DNA of 64,000 nucleotides from Bifidobacterium subtile (GCF_000741775.1 NZ_JGZR01000003.1:186001-250000), one strand, 5' to 3'; positions 16,525-26,026 are shown, counted from the first letter of the stretch. The notes: generated from the letters alone by a model not told the origin. A program made the numbers and translations.

Positions 16525-18651
16525 CTATGACACGCCGTCGATATACGCACCGCCATCAACATGCATGAAGTCCTCGACCCGATTCCACTTGACCGTGTAC
16601 CCGGCTCCGTGCGCGCAGAATACGGAATCCGGCGTGTTGTCGAGGTCGTTTTCCGGGTCGTAGCCCGCCTGCGCGATGACTTCGGCCTCGTTATGGCATG
16701 GCCGATAGCCCGCGAATACGCAGGTGATGCTGCCCTGCCCGTGGCTGTAAGCATTGAACTGGGCCGTGTAGTCGCGCATTTCGCTGACCGGCGCCTCGCC
16801 CTCCAGCACCACATAGCCGCCGTCGATCTGCGGCTCCTCGAAGCTGCCGCTCATGCGCTGGATATTGGCCATCGCGCGGCCCAGCAGATCCTGCGGCAGT
16901 TCGAGCCGGAAGCGATACCACGGTTCGAGCAGCCGGCACTGCTGTCTACTGTTGGCCTTCATCAGGCCCTGGCGCACGGCTCGATAGGTGGCCTGGCGGA
17001 AATCGCCGCCTTCGGTGTGCTTGAGATGGCCGCGACCGGTCAGCAGCGTGATGCGCATGTCCGCGATTGGCGAACCGATGAGCACGCCCAGATGCTCGCG
17101 TTCGCGCAGATGGGTCAGAATCAGCCGCTGCCAATTGCGGTCGAGCACGTCTTCGCTGCACGCGGAGGCGAACTGCAATCCGCTGCCGCGCAACGCAGCT
17201 TCGAGCAGCAGATGGACTTCGGCGTAGTGGCGCAGCGGCTCGAAATGGCCCACGCCTTCCACCGGCTGCGTGATGGTCTCGCGGTAGAGGATGCCGCCCG
17301 GGCCGAAGCTGACGTCAAGACCGAAGCGGTCGTGCATGAGCTGCTGCACGACTTCGAGCTGCACCGCGCCCATGAGCTGCAGTTGAATCTCCTGCAGCCG
17401 CTCCTGCCAGCGTACATGCAGCATCGGATCCTCGTCTTCGAGCGTGCGCAGGGCGACGAGGGCCTTATGAGTGTCGAGGGCCTTGTGCGTGTCGAGCGCG
17501 TTGGTCGCGTTGGCGCTGGATTTCTTGGCGTCGGCACCGCTGCTATTGGTTGCACTGCTGTCAGCGCTGCCAATGCCAGAGTTGCCGACACCCGCTTGCC
17601 CGAAAATCACGGTGTATGTGAGCACGGGTTCGAGCACGGGCGCTTCGGCATCCGGCTCGAAGCCCAGGCCTTCTCCCGGGAAGGTCTGCGTCAGCCCGGT
17701 GACCGCGCATATCGAGCCGGCCTGCGCCGCGTCGCTCAGCGTGAACTTGGCTCCGGAATACACGCGTATCTGGTCGGCCTTCTCATGCCACGGCTCAGTT
17801 GCAGGCGCTTGATTCATACGCTCGTCAGCAGCTTCGGGAGGCCTGCGAGCATTCGTCAGCATCGCCTTCACCGGCAGCGCTCCCCCGGTCACTTTGAGCC
17901 AGGTGAGCCGATTGCCTTGGCTGTCATGCGATATCTTATAGACTTTGGCGCCGAAATCCTGCGGATAATCAGGCTGCCGCGTGGTGCGCTGCAACCCGCC
18001 GAGCAGCGTATCGATGCCGTCGAGCTGCAAGGCCGAGCCGAAATAGCACGGAAACAGCAGCCGTCGCGCGATCATCGATTGCACCGTGGCGTCGCTCAGC
18101 GTCTCCCCGTCCAAGTACTCGTCCATCGCATGCTCGTCGAGCGTGGCGATGTCCTCGTATTGCGCGGCGAGCTCGTCCGGATCGTCGAAAGCCATGCAGC
18201 CGTCGCTGCAATGCCGCCTGAGCTGGGCGAGCATGGCGGCACGGTCGGCACCCGCGGCATCCATTTTGTTGACGAAGATGAAAGTCGGCACCTGGTAGCG
18301 TTCCAAAAGCCGCCAGAGGGTCTGCGTATAGCCTTGCACGCCATCGGTGGCGCTGACGACGAGAATCGCGTAATCCAGCACGCCGAGTGTGCGCTCCATT
18401 TCGGCGGAGAAATCGATATGTCCGGGCGTGTCCAGCATCGTTATTTCAACATCATCATGCTGGATGATGGCCTGCTTCGAGAAGATTGTGATGCCGCGCC
18501 GCTTCTCCATCGCATCGCTGTCGAGAAAAGCGTCGCCGTGATCGACCCTGCCCAGCGTGCGCAATTGCCCGGAGCGATACAGCAATCCCTCGCACAGCGT
18601 GGTTTTGCCGGCATCGACGTGTGCCAGCACTCCTAATACCACACGCCTCAT
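16525..18651 (-). CDS. Tet(M)/EF-G-like ribosomal protection GTPase
   Basis: 708-residue translational GTPase with EF-G architecture. G1 is AHVDAGKTT (from residue 10), G2 lies around RRGITIF, G3 is DTPGHIDF and G4 is NKMD. The short switch and the C-terminal domains resemble Tet(M)/Tet(O)/Tet(W) proteins, which displace tetracycline from the ribosome. It is divergent: a low-complexity Ser/Ala/Gly/Asn insert at about residues 350-400 contains a direct repeat (LDTHKALDTHKAL), and the C-terminus differs from classical Tet(M). No mobile genes flank it, so it may be a resident translation factor rather than acquired resistance. Whether it protects from tetracycline is open. Confidence 0.82.
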   Translation of the reverse strand: MRRVVLGVLAHVDAGKTTLCEGLLYRSGQLRTLGRVDHGDAFLDSDAMEKRRGITIFSKQAIIQHDDVEITMLDTPGHIDFSAEMERTLGVLDYAILVVSATDGVQGYTQTLWRLLERYQVPTFIFVNKMDAAGADRAAMLAQLRRHCSDGCMAFDDPDELAAQYEDIATLDEHAMDEYLDGETLSDATVQSMIARRLLFPCYFGSALQLDGIDTLLGGLQRTTRQPDYPQDFGAKVYKISHDSQGNRLTWLKVTGGALPVKAMLTNARRPPEAADERMNQAPATEPWHEKADQIRVYSGAKFTLSDAAQAGSICAVTGLTQTFPGEGLGFEPDAEAPVLEPVLTYTVIFGQAGVGNSGIGSADSSATNSSGADAKKSSANATNALDTHKALDTHKALVALRTLEDEDPMLHVRWQERLQEIQLQLMGAVQLEVVQQLMHDRFGLDVSFGPGGILYRETITQPVEGVGHFEPLRHYAEVHLLLEAALRGSGLQFASACSEDVLDRNWQRLILTHLREREHLGVLIGSPIADMRITLLTGRGHLKHTEGGDFRQATYRAVRQGLMKANSRQQCRLLEPWYRFRLELPQDLLGRAMANIQRMSGSFEEPQIDGGYVVLEGEAPVSEMRDYTAQFNAYSHGQGSITCVFAGYRPCHNEAEVIAQAGYDPENDLDNTPDSVFCAHGAGYTVKWNRVEDFMHVDGGAYIDGVS

Positions 18652-18737
18652 GCCGCGCCTGTCGCCATCATTGTCTTGCCGTCTATGGGTTGATTATGCG
18701 TATTGCCGGTTGTCGAATTCCCGCTTGCGGCTATCGC

Positions 18738-18950
18738 CTATTGCACGTTCTGCTGCGCGTCGAAACTTGACGGCTGCGATGTCGCCGCATCGCCATCGTG
18801 GCTCCAATCAAGGCCACAGGCAAGACCCAGCACACCTGCGATGAGCCCGCAGATGCCTGCCGGGAGCGCCGCGAAGAACGACAACGCGAAGCTCACCGCG
18901 CCAAAGGCCAATGCGATTGCCCCCACGATGGTTTTCGGCTTGATGACCAT
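18738..18950 (-). CDS. Small membrane protein, 70 residues
   Basis: Two closely spaced hydrophobic helices fill residues 9-45 (TIVGAIALAFGAVSFALSFF and AALPAGICGLIAGVLGLACG), followed by a short polar tail. GCAGGGGG precedes ATG 18950. Family is not recognised; the shape recalls Gly/Ala-rich DUF4190-like hairpin membrane proteins. It lies 48 bp after the 55-residue membrane protein and 86 bp before the Tet(M)-like gene, all on the same strand. Confidence 0.65.
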   Translation of the reverse strand: MVIKPKTIVGAIALAFGAVSFALSFFAALPAGICGLIAGVLGLACGLDWSHDGDAATSQPSSFDAQQNVQ

Positions 18951-18998
18951 AATGCGCCCCCTGCTTTAGCGTTATTTTGCTGTATTTCCTGATGTGCT

Positions 18999-19166
18999 TC
19001 AGCTCTTCTTGGTGAATATACCCTTGACGAACGAGAAGACGAGCGTCGCAAGGAACAGCACAAGCGATACCCAGAACAGCCACAGCAAGCCCTTGAGCAC
19101 CAGTCCGGCGATTCCTCCGATAATCCACAACGCCAACAGCACCAATACGAATGCAACCATTGTCAT
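18999..19166 (-). CDS. Small membrane protein, 55 residues
   Basis: A frame of 55 codons with an excellent AAAGGAGG ribosome-binding site before ATG 19166. The product is almost all membrane: VAFVLVLLALWIIGGIAGLV and LLWLFWVSLVLFLATLVFSF form a helical hairpin, ending in the basic tail FTKKS. No family is recognised. It likely forms an operon with the 70-residue membrane protein downstream. Confidence 0.7.
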   Translation of the reverse strand: MTMVAFVLVLLALWIIGGIAGLVLKGLLWLFWVSLVLFLATLVFSFVKGIFTKKS

Positions 19167-19284
19167 CAGCCTCCTTTGGGTTTGAATGTATTTTCACCTT
19201 AACAGCTCCGACATGGCAGCACGGCTCAATTCGCTGTGATATGAATCTCTTCCGGCAGCAGGAAGCGAGTGGTAGGGACGTGCA

Positions 19285-19542
19285 GCGTGCGCACTACGCA
19301 TGTCGCGATTCGCGTAGTGCGCACGAAACGAACATCGAGGGCTCTGATGATTCTGGCCACAATGGCGCAATCGCAAGGCTCATGGCGCAACCGACACCAT
19401 CGGGCGTGTGCGTTTCGTGCGCACTACGCAATAGAGACAACGCGTGGTGCACAGTTTCGATAGGGTATTACGCCGTGCGACGCCTCGCGGCGGCGACGAG
19501 GAGCTTGGGTTCGCCTAGGCCATTGACCGAGGCGGCGTCAAC
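19285..19542. repeat. Direct repeat A flanking the ggt segment
   Basis: About 258 bp matching 21493-21747 in the same orientation at roughly three-quarters identity by eye. It contains two hairpin-forming pairs built from GTGCGCACTACGC and GCGTAGTGCGCAC, a centre CTGGCCACAATGGCGCAA, and then a displaced clpX 3' end (19468-19542). It ends at the ggt stop codon. It also fills most of the 375-bp gap between the ggt remnant and the small membrane protein genes. Confidence 0.8.
19468..19542 (-). pseudogene. Displaced clpX 3'-end fragment
   Basis: Twenty-five codons in one open frame, reading VDAASVNGLGEPK then [11 protein letters not shown] and a stop. They match the last 24 codons of the intact clpX at 21676-22986 ([23 protein letters not shown]) with two substitutions and one extra leucine. 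There is no start, so it is a remnant. It abuts the ggt stop codon, marking the edge of an inserted or duplicated segment. Confidence 0.85.
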
Positions 19543-21153
19543 TATATACAGGCGATGTTGCTGTCGGTGCGCGATTCCGTGCCGCCGATGAGCACGCCGT
19601 TGTCGTTGCGCACGATCATCTGCCCGCGTCCGAAATCGGCGCTCTCCATGCTGATCGAGACCTGATACCCGCGCTCCTGCAGATCATGCATGATGTCGGC
19701 GTCGAAGCCCAGCTCCATGCGTACGTCGCTGGCCTTGTCCCACTTCCAGCGCGGGGCGTCCAGCGACTGCTGCGGGTTGAGGCCGAAATCGATGTAGTTC
19801 ATGGCCACCTGCACATGGCCTTGCGGCTGCATGTACCCGCCCATCACGCCGAAAGGCCCCACTGGCCTCCCGTCCTTCATCAGGAAGCCCGGGATGATCG
19901 TATGATAGCTGCGCTTGCCCGGCGCGAGCGCATTCGCCCGCTTGGGATCAAGCGAGAAGTCGGCCCCGCGGTTCTGCAGGGCGATGCCCGTGCCGTCCAC
20001 CACGATGCCCGAGCCGAAGCCCATGTAGTTCGACTGGATGTAGGACACCATATTGCCCTCGCCATCGGCGCAGCACAGGTACACAGTCCCGCCGTCCGCA
20101 GGCGTCTCAGGGTCCGGATCTCCGCGCCCTGGCCGATCCGTGCGGCCCGATCCGCCCCGTAGACCGGCGAGAGATACGATTCGATATCCATATCGCGGCC
20201 ATCAGGATCGGTCACGAACTCGAAGGCGTCGGCGAACGCCATCTTGACGGCCTCGATCTGCCGGTGGCAGGTTTCGGCGTCCTCCTTGCGCACAAAATCG
20301 AAATTGGAAAGGATGTTGAGCGCCATCAACGCGACGATGCCCTGGCCGTTGGGCGGAATCTCACACACGTCGTAGCCGCGATAATTCACATGGATCGGGT
20401 CGACCCACTGCGGACTGTATGCAGCCAGATCGTCATATCTGAGGTAGCCACCGTCCGCTTGGCTCGCGCGGTCGATCGCACGCGCCAAATCTCCTTGGTA
20501 GAACGATTGCGCATTGCTTTCGCCGATGGCTTGCAAGGTATCGGCGTGATCGGGCAATCGAATGATGTCGCCGGGCGCAGGCAGCGCTCCCCCAGGCGCG
20601 AAAACGCGGAACCACTCATCGAACCGTCCATTATCATTGCTGTGCGCGTAACGCCGCGCGGCGCGCGCCCAGAATTTGGCGAGATTGGGATTGCAGGCGT
20701 AGCCGTCGCGCGCATAGGCGACTGCCGGAGCAAGGTCCTGTGAAAGGCAGAGCCTGCCGTAGCGCCCGGCCAGCGCTGCCCACGCCGCAGGGGCTCCGGG
20801 CACGGTGACCGGCGTCCAGCCGAGCAGCGGCATATGACCCGCATCGTCACGGCCATCAGCGCGCAGACTGTCTATGGATATGCCCGCAGGCGCGGGGCCG
20901 CTCGAATTCAGCCCCACCAGCCGCTGCTCCTTGGCGCTCCACGCGATGGCAAAGGCGTCGGCACCGATGCCGTTCGCTGTCGGCTCCACCACGCTCAGTG
21001 CAGCCGCTGCGGCCACTGCGGCATCAAAGGCGTTCCCGCCTTTCAGTATCGCCCGGATACCTGCCGACGAGGCCTCGAACAGTTGACCATCGCGTCCTTC
21101 GCGTAGATGGGAAAGCGCCGCGAGGGATAATGCTGCGACAACGGGTTGAACAT
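19542..21153 (-). pseudogene. ggt: Gamma-glutamyltransferase, two frameshifts
   Basis: Ggt normally transfers or hydrolyses gamma-glutamyl groups after self-cleavage at a threonine. Here ATG 21153 opens a typical N-terminus (FNPLSQHYPSRRFPIYAKDA), but the frame shifts by -1 near 21065-21092 before AGIRAILKGGNAFDAAVAA. It shifts by -1 again near 20112-20134, just before the catalytic segment GGTVYLCCADGEGNMVSY. The remainder runs intact to the stop at 19542. Total length would be about 537 residues, normal for the family. There is no evident signal peptide. Two separate shifts make sequencing error unlikely for both. The gene sits between direct repeats A and B. Confidence 0.85.
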
Positions 21154-21252
21154 ATGCTGCTTCTTTCTGCCGTCTCCAATCCAAGGGAGAATCCCCTGCC
21201 GGCCACTTCCAAAAAAGGCTTCACGCCAATTGAGCGAGGATAATCAAAGCCG

Positions 21253-21429
21253 TTACTCGCTTTTCTTCTCTTCCTGCTGCTTCTTAGTGCGGCCTTCCTT
21301 GCTCCGTTGCTTGTTCACGGTCGCCGCTGCTATCTCTTCGGCCCGGTCGTTGCTGTGGCCTTGGTCAAGCTCGCTGTCCTTCACATGCTGATACTGTTTT
21401 TCGTCTTTCTTATTCCAGGCTTTTGGCAT
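21253..21429 (-). CDS. Small charged protein, 'plasmid stabilization protein'-like
   Basis: 58-residue frame with a TAGGAGA ribosome-binding site before ATG 21429. The product is hydrophilic and helical: MPKAWNKKDEKQYQHVKDSE at the start, then RAEEIAAATVNKQRSKEGRT and a Lys/Glu-rich tail. The pattern W-x-K-x-D-E-x-Q-Y-x-H-x-K-x-S with A-x-x-I-A-A-x-T-V-N-K is that of small proteins often named plasmid stabilization protein, although many are chromosomal and the function is not established. It lies inside the segment bounded by repeats A and B, upstream of ggt. Confidence 0.65.
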   Translation of the reverse strand: MPKAWNKKDEKQYQHVKDSELDQGHSNDRAEEIAAATVNKQRSKEGRTKKQQEEKKSE

Positions 21430-21492
21430 TGCGGTCTCCTATCGATGAGTGCGGTCTATAAGTTCACATGCTTGGCTCAGTATTATAATGAG

Positions 21493-21747
21493 GCGTGCGC
21501 ACTACGCTCATCTCAGGTTGCGTAGTGCGCACGAAACGAACATAGCGAACCTGATGCTTCTGGCTGAAATGGCGCAATTGCAAGGTTTGCGAGGAGGCCT
21601 GCGTCACTAGGCGTGTGCGAATCGTGCGCACTATGCAATGGGGGCAACGCGTAGTGCGCAGTTGCGCGCGGCGTCTTACGCCGTGCGACGCCTCGCGGCG
21701 GCGACGAGTTTGGGCTCGCTCAGGCCTTTGACCGAGGCGGCGTCGAC
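21493..21747. repeat. Direct repeat B: clpX 3' end and downstream hairpins
   Basis: About 255 bp homologous to 19285-19542. The right part is the real clpX C-terminal coding sequence and the left part is its 3' flank. The flank holds two hairpin pairs (GTGCGCACTACGC at 21497-21509 with its complement at 21520-21532; TGCGCACTATGC with GCGTAGTGCGCA) and the centre TCTGGCTGAAATGGCGCAA. On the minus strand the proximal hairpin directly follows the clpX stop and may terminate it. Confidence 0.8.
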
Positions 21748-22986
21748 GATGGCCTGCTCGACGTCGTCCAATTGCGGCAGCCGGAACATCGTAGATTCGA
21801 GGGTCTTTTCGATGATGGAACGCAGGCCGCGCGCGCCAGTCCCCTGCCGCATCGCCGTCTGGGCGATAGCCGTGATGGCTTCGTCGGTGAACGCCAGATC
21901 CACCGAATCCTGCGCGAAGAGCTTGCGGTACTGCTTGGTCAGGGCGTTGGCCGGCCTGACGAGAATATCCTCAAGATCCTGCTCGGTCAATTCCTCCAGC
22001 ACGCTCACAACAGGCAGGCGCCCGATGAACTCAGGCAGCAGGCCGAAATCAGACAGATCATCCGGCCCGGCCTGCGCGAGCAGTTCGCGCCGCGATATTT
22101 TGCGCTCGCGCCAGGATGCGGAGAAACCGCTTTCATGCGTGCCCAAACGCTGCTCCACGATGTCGTCAAGGCCGACGAATGCGCCGCCGCAGATGAACAA
22201 TATGCCGCTGGTGTCCAGCTGCACCGTATCCTGATCGCGGTGCTTGCGCGTGCCCTCCAACGGCACCGCGGCGATGGTGCCTTCGAGGATTTTCAAGAGC
22301 GCCTGCTGCACGCCTTCACCGCTCACATCGCGGGTGATCGAAGTGTTCTCGCCGCTTTTGCGCGCGATCTTGTCGATTTCGTCAATATACACGATGCCAT
22401 GCTGCGCACGACTCACATCGCCATCCGCCGCCTGCAGCAGCCGCTGCAGCACCGTTTCGACGTCATCGCCGACGTATCCAGCCTCGGTCAGCGTCGTGGC
22501 GTCCGTGATGACGAAGGGCACGTTCATCACACGCGCCAAAGTCTGCGCCAAGTAGGTTTTGCCTACGCCCGTAGGACCCATGAGCAGGATGTTGGACTTC
22601 GAGACCTTGACGTCGCGCAGCGGGTCGACTGAGTCCGCTTTCGAGCGTACGTTGCGATCGGAAAGCTGGTTCGCCGCCTCGCGCAGCTCCATGTTGACGC
22701 GCTTGTAATGGTTGTAGACCGCGACCGACAGCGTGCGCTTGGCCGCAGCCTGCCCGATGACGTATTCATCCAGATAGTCGTAGATCTGCGTGGGCTTGGG
22801 CAACTTCAGCACGCTGACATCGGCGTCGCGCTGGCGCTCCTCGGAGATGATATCGACGCACAGCGCGATGCACTCGTCGCAGATGGCCGCGCTGGGGCCG
22901 GTCACGAGCTTGCGCACCTGGCGCTCCGTCTTGCCGCAGAAGGTGCAGCGAGGCGCATCCTCGTTGTAGCTGATCACGCGTCCCAT
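21676..22986 (-). CDS. clpX: ClpX, ATP-dependent unfoldase of ClpXP
   Basis: 436-residue AAA+ unfoldase that feeds substrates to ClpP. Visible are a four-cysteine zinc domain (CTFCGK and CDECIALC), Walker A GPTGVGKT, the pore loop GYVGDD, Walker B VYIDEIDK and a sensor region near RLPVVSVL. The start is ATG 22986 ([14 protein letters not shown]) after AAGGAG; the longer frame upstream lacks homology. It follows clpP1-clpP2 on the same strand after 311 bp. Its last 24 codons are duplicated at 19468-19542. Confidence 0.97.
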   Translation of the reverse strand: MGRVISYNEDAPRCTFCGKTERQVRKLVTGPSAAICDECIALCVDIISEERQRDADVSVLKLPKPTQIYDYLDEYVIGQAAAKRTLSVAVYNHYKRVNMELREAANQLSDRNVRSKADSVDPLRDVKVSKSNILLMGPTGVGKTYLAQTLARVMNVPFVITDATTLTEAGYVGDDVETVLQRLLQAADGDVSRAQHGIVYIDEIDKIARKSGENTSITRDVSGEGVQQALLKILEGTIAAVPLEGTRKHRDQDTVQLDTSGILFICGGAFVGLDDIVEQRLGTHESGFSASWRERKISRRELLAQAGPDDLSDFGLLPEFIGRLPVVSVLEELTEQDLEDILVRPANALTKQYRKLFAQDSVDLAFTDEAITAIAQTAMRQGTGARGLRSIIEKTLESTMFRLPQLDDVEQAIVDAASVKGLSEPKLVAAARRRTA

Positions 22987-23297
22987 ACGTCGCTCCTTGA
23001 TCCGTTTCCCGCCAGTTTCAGTGGTCTCTGCGGCATGCGCTGTGGGAGGCTCACGATGCGCGGGATATATGCTATGCATCGCGGGCAGCCCTCTGATCGC
23101 GTTGCACGCAGTCGCGCCGCAGACGTCCGCTTACGACGATACCCCCAACACAGGCGTGTCAGGGGCATCGGATTGTGGAGATTAACGGTGGAGATCGCAG
23201 CAGTGGAAACCAACCGTGGAGCCAGTGGCGATTCGCCGATACGATTATCGCCGAAATCCGCCTACGAAAGCTCCCGTCACATCACCCAGCCTACTTG
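22987..23297. other. clpP2-clpX intergenic region, 311 bp
   Basis: Unusually long gap for a clpP-clpX pair, so clpX probably has its own promoter. On the minus strand GCATAGCATATATCCC near 23070 is AT-rich and could hold a -10 box. GTGGAGATTAACGGTGGAGA and nearby CCGTGGAG form short imperfect repeats near 23175-23220. No gene was recognised. Confidence 0.35.
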
Positions 23298-23969
23298 CTA
23301 CTTGCGCGAAGCGAGCACCTCGTCGACGATTCCGTATTCCTTGGCTTCCGGAGCCGTGAGGAAGGTGTCGACCTCAATGTCCTTGCGCACTTTTTCGGCC
23401 GTTTGGCCGGTGTGCTTGGCGAGCGTGTCTTCCAGCCATTCGCGCATGCGCAGCATCTCCTTAGCCTGGATCTCGATCTCGGTGGCCTTGCCGAAGCCCT
23501 GATCGATGGCCGGCTGGTGGATCAGCACGCGGGCGTTGGGCAGAATGAGCCGCTTGCCCTTGGTGCCGGCCGCGAGCAGGATGGCGGCTGCCGAAGCGGC
23601 CTGCCCCAGGCACACGGTCTGCACGTCAGGCTGAATGTACTGCATGGTGTCGTAGATCGCGGTCATCGCGGTCATGGAGCCGCCGGGCGAATTGATGTAC
23701 ATCATCACGTCGCGGTTCGGATCCTGGCTTTCCAGCACGAGCAGCTGCGCCATGATGTCGTCGCATGAGGTGTCGTCCACCTGCACGCCCATGAAGATGA
23801 TGCGATCCTCGAACAGCTTGGTGTACGGGTCCTGCGTCTTCATGCCGTACGGCGTCTTCTCGCTGAACTGCGGCAGGATGTACCGGTCCTGCGCCTGCAA
23901 TCCCGTTATTCCACGCGGCCCGGCCAGACGCTCGGCGCGGGATATGAATTGTGCCTCCTGTGAAGCCAT
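23298..23969 (-). CDS. clpP2: ClpP protease subunit, second gene
   Basis: 223-residue serine protease subunit of the tetradecameric ClpP core. The catalytic serine is in GQAASAAA (Ser126) and the histidine in LIHQPAI (His151). It has a longer N-terminus than the companion subunit, typical of actinobacterial ClpP pairs that form hetero-complexes. It starts one base after the stop codon of clpP1, so both are translated from one message. Confidence 0.96.
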   Translation of the reverse strand: MASQEAQFISRAERLAGPRGITGLQAQDRYILPQFSEKTPYGMKTQDPYTKLFEDRIIFMGVQVDDTSCDDIMAQLLVLESQDPNRDVMMYINSPGGSMTAMTAIYDTMQYIQPDVQTVCLGQAASAAAILLAAGTKGKRLILPNARVLIHQPAIDQGFGKATEIEIQAKEMLRMREWLEDTLAKHTGQTAEKVRKDIEVDTFLTAPEAKEYGIVDEVLASRK

Positions 23970-23970
23970 G

Positions 23971-24603
23971 TCACTCCCCTTCCTTGCCGGCTTTGTCGGC
24001 GCTCATGGTATCCGGCGTGGTCACGAGCTTGTCGATGAAGCCGTATTCGAGCGCCTCCTGCGCGGTGAACCAGTGATCGTACTCGTTGTCGCGGTAGATC
24101 TCCTCGACCGTGTGCCCGGTCTGTTCCGCGGTGAGCTCGGCCATGGTCTTCTTCATATCCATGATGAGCTCGGCGTTGATGCGCACGTCGGTGGCGGTGC
24201 CGCCGATGCCGCCCGAAGGCTGGTGCATGAGCACGCGCGCATGCGACGTGAGGAAACGCTTGCCTTTGGTGCCGGAGCTCAGCAGGAACTGCCCCATCGA
24301 GGCGCACATGCCTAGGCCTACGGTCGCCACATCCGGCGCTATGAGCTGCATGGTGTCGTAGACGGCCATGCCTGCGGTGATGGAGCCGCCGGGCGAATTG
24401 ATGTACAGCCAGATATCTCGCTTGGGGTCTTCGGCGGCGAGCATGAGCATCTGCGCGCAGATGACGTTCGCATTATCATCCTTGACCTCGTCGCCGAGCC
24501 AGATGATGCGCTCCTTGAGCAGCCTGTTGAAAATCGGGTCCGTGATGGACGGCCCTTCGCCCTCTTGCATTGCGGGCGATGATGTCAGAAAGTCTGCCAC
24601 CAA
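23971..24603 (-). CDS. clpP1: ClpP protease subunit, first gene
   Basis: 210-residue ClpP subunit. Catalytic serine in GMCASMGQ (Ser102) and histidine in LMHQPSGG (His127); the central [14 protein letters not shown] is canonical. It is first in the clpP1-clpP2 pair; actinobacteria usually need both subunits for activity. Start ATG 24603 is preceded by an AAGGAGATATTG ribosome-binding site. Confidence 0.96.
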   Translation of the reverse strand: MVADFLTSSPAMQEGEGPSITDPIFNRLLKERIIWLGDEVKDDNANVICAQMLMLAAEDPKRDIWLYINSPGGSITAGMAVYDTMQLIAPDVATVGLGMCASMGQFLLSSGTKGKRFLTSHARVLMHQPSGGIGGTATDVRINAELIMDMKKTMAELTAEQTGHTVEEIYRDNEYDHWFTAQEALEYGFIDKLVTTPDTMSADKAGKEGE

Positions 24604-24664
24604 TATCTCCTTGATCTTGCGTTACGTGAATTACGCGTTTCGTACCGTTAGAACAATACCGCCT

Positions 24665-26026
24665 TTAAGCGACGGCCCGCCCAGTTTTGCGCTCACTGCG
24701 AGAAAAGGCGGCATTGCAACGTTTCAGCACCCAGCGCGAGACGACCACAGCAGCTGCCGAAGCCAGCGCGACCGGCACGAAATACGTTATCGGGGCCGCG
24801 CACAGCTCCATCACCAGGCACATGGCCATCAGCGGAGCCTGCTGCGAGGCGGAAAGCAGCGATGCGGCGCCTACCAGCGCGCATGCGGCGATGGGAATCC
24901 CTGCCGCGGGGAACGCCGCAGCCCACAGCAGTCCAAGCAACGCACCGGCTATGGCGCCCAGCGCGATGCCCGGCTGCAGCACGCCGCCCGACGCGCCGGA
25001 ACGTATCGTCAGCAGCGTGACGAGCGCCTTGGCAACCAATGACACGATCAAGACGGCCACAACCATGATGAGCGGCTGACTTGCCGAAGTGCCGAACAGC
25101 GAAAGGCCGGGAGCCTGAGCAAGGCGGGAGATGAGCGAAGGATCGAAGGACAGCTGCGCCGAGGCACGCCCGTTGCCCATCACTTGCGGGATCCAGATCG
25201 CCACGACGCCGGTGAGCAGTGCCGCCGCAGGCATCTTCCACAGGATGCCGGCATCGTTGCGCGGCCCTTTCTCGGCCCACTGCGATCCCAATCGGAACAA
25301 TGCGCCGAGTGCGCCGAAGACCACGCCGCCCACCAGCGCGAACAGCATCAGGCTCGGCGTGTTCTCGTGCAACAGCCCGGGAAGATGGTAGAAGACCTTC
25401 TGCCCTTTGATCAGCGAGGCCACGTAGGCCGCCGTCGCCGACATGCCGAGCGAAACCGCGACCTTTTCCAGCGTGACATCGGCGAGCAGGATCTCGACGG
25501 TGAAGAACATCCCGGCGAGCGGGGCGTCGTAGACGCCGGCCAGGCCAGCGCCCGCGCATACCGCCACCAGCATGCGCTTATCGGCGCCAGTGAAGCCGAT
25601 TACGCCGCTGAAACGCTGGCCGAGCATCGCGCCGAATTCGCGCGGCGCGACCTCGCGGCCGATCGACGAGCCGGAGCCGACGATGAGAATCTGCAGCAGC
25701 ACATGCACTGTGGTCTGCCATACCGGCATCGTTTCACCGTTCACGGCCTTGGTGACCGAAGGCACACGGGTGGTTTTCGTGCGCAGCAGCCACCAGATAA
25801 CCGCCGCGATGAGTGCGCCGCCGACGACGCCGAGTATGCGCCGGAGCGCCGGAACCGTGAAGGGGCCGGGCAACGAGCTATGTTCGGTGTAGCCGAATGC
25901 GAGGTATTCCACGCCATAGAGCATCTGCGAGAGCAGACCGGCAGCTATGCCGATCGCTATGCCGAGCGTCAGCACCGCCACGATGAGTCTGGCGGTTCTC
26001 GTGCGCGTGGAAGTGGCGTCTGCCAT
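24665..26026 (-). CDS. ClC-family chloride channel or anion/proton antiporter
   Basis: 453-residue polytopic membrane protein of the voltage-gated chloride channel family. The first selectivity motif is SGSSIGREVAPRE, so the usual GREGP is GREVAP, with the gating glutamate position retained. The second helix-start motif GSGASGGVLQPGIALGAIAG is clear. No CBS domain follows. Two tandem ATG codons follow AAGGAG; the second (26026) has better spacing than 26029. The anion is uncertain. It lies 61 bp upstream of clpP1 on the same strand. Confidence 0.88.
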   Translation of the reverse strand: MADATSTRTRTARLIVAVLTLGIAIGIAAGLLSQMLYGVEYLAFGYTEHSSLPGPFTVPALRRILGVVGGALIAAVIWWLLRTKTTRVPSVTKAVNGETMPVWQTTVHVLLQILIVGSGSSIGREVAPREFGAMLGQRFSGVIGFTGADKRMLVAVCAGAGLAGVYDAPLAGMFFTVEILLADVTLEKVAVSLGMSATAAYVASLIKGQKVFYHLPGLLHENTPSLMLFALVGGVVFGALGALFRLGSQWAEKGPRNDAGILWKMPAAALLTGVVAIWIPQVMGNGRASAQLSFDPSLISRLAQAPGLSLFGTSASQPLIMVVAVLIVSLVAKALVTLLTIRSGASGGVLQPGIALGAIAGALLGLLWAAAFPAAGIPIAACALVGAASLLSASQQAPLMAMCLVMELCAAPITYFVPVALASAAAVVVSRWVLKRCNAAFSRSERKTGRAVA

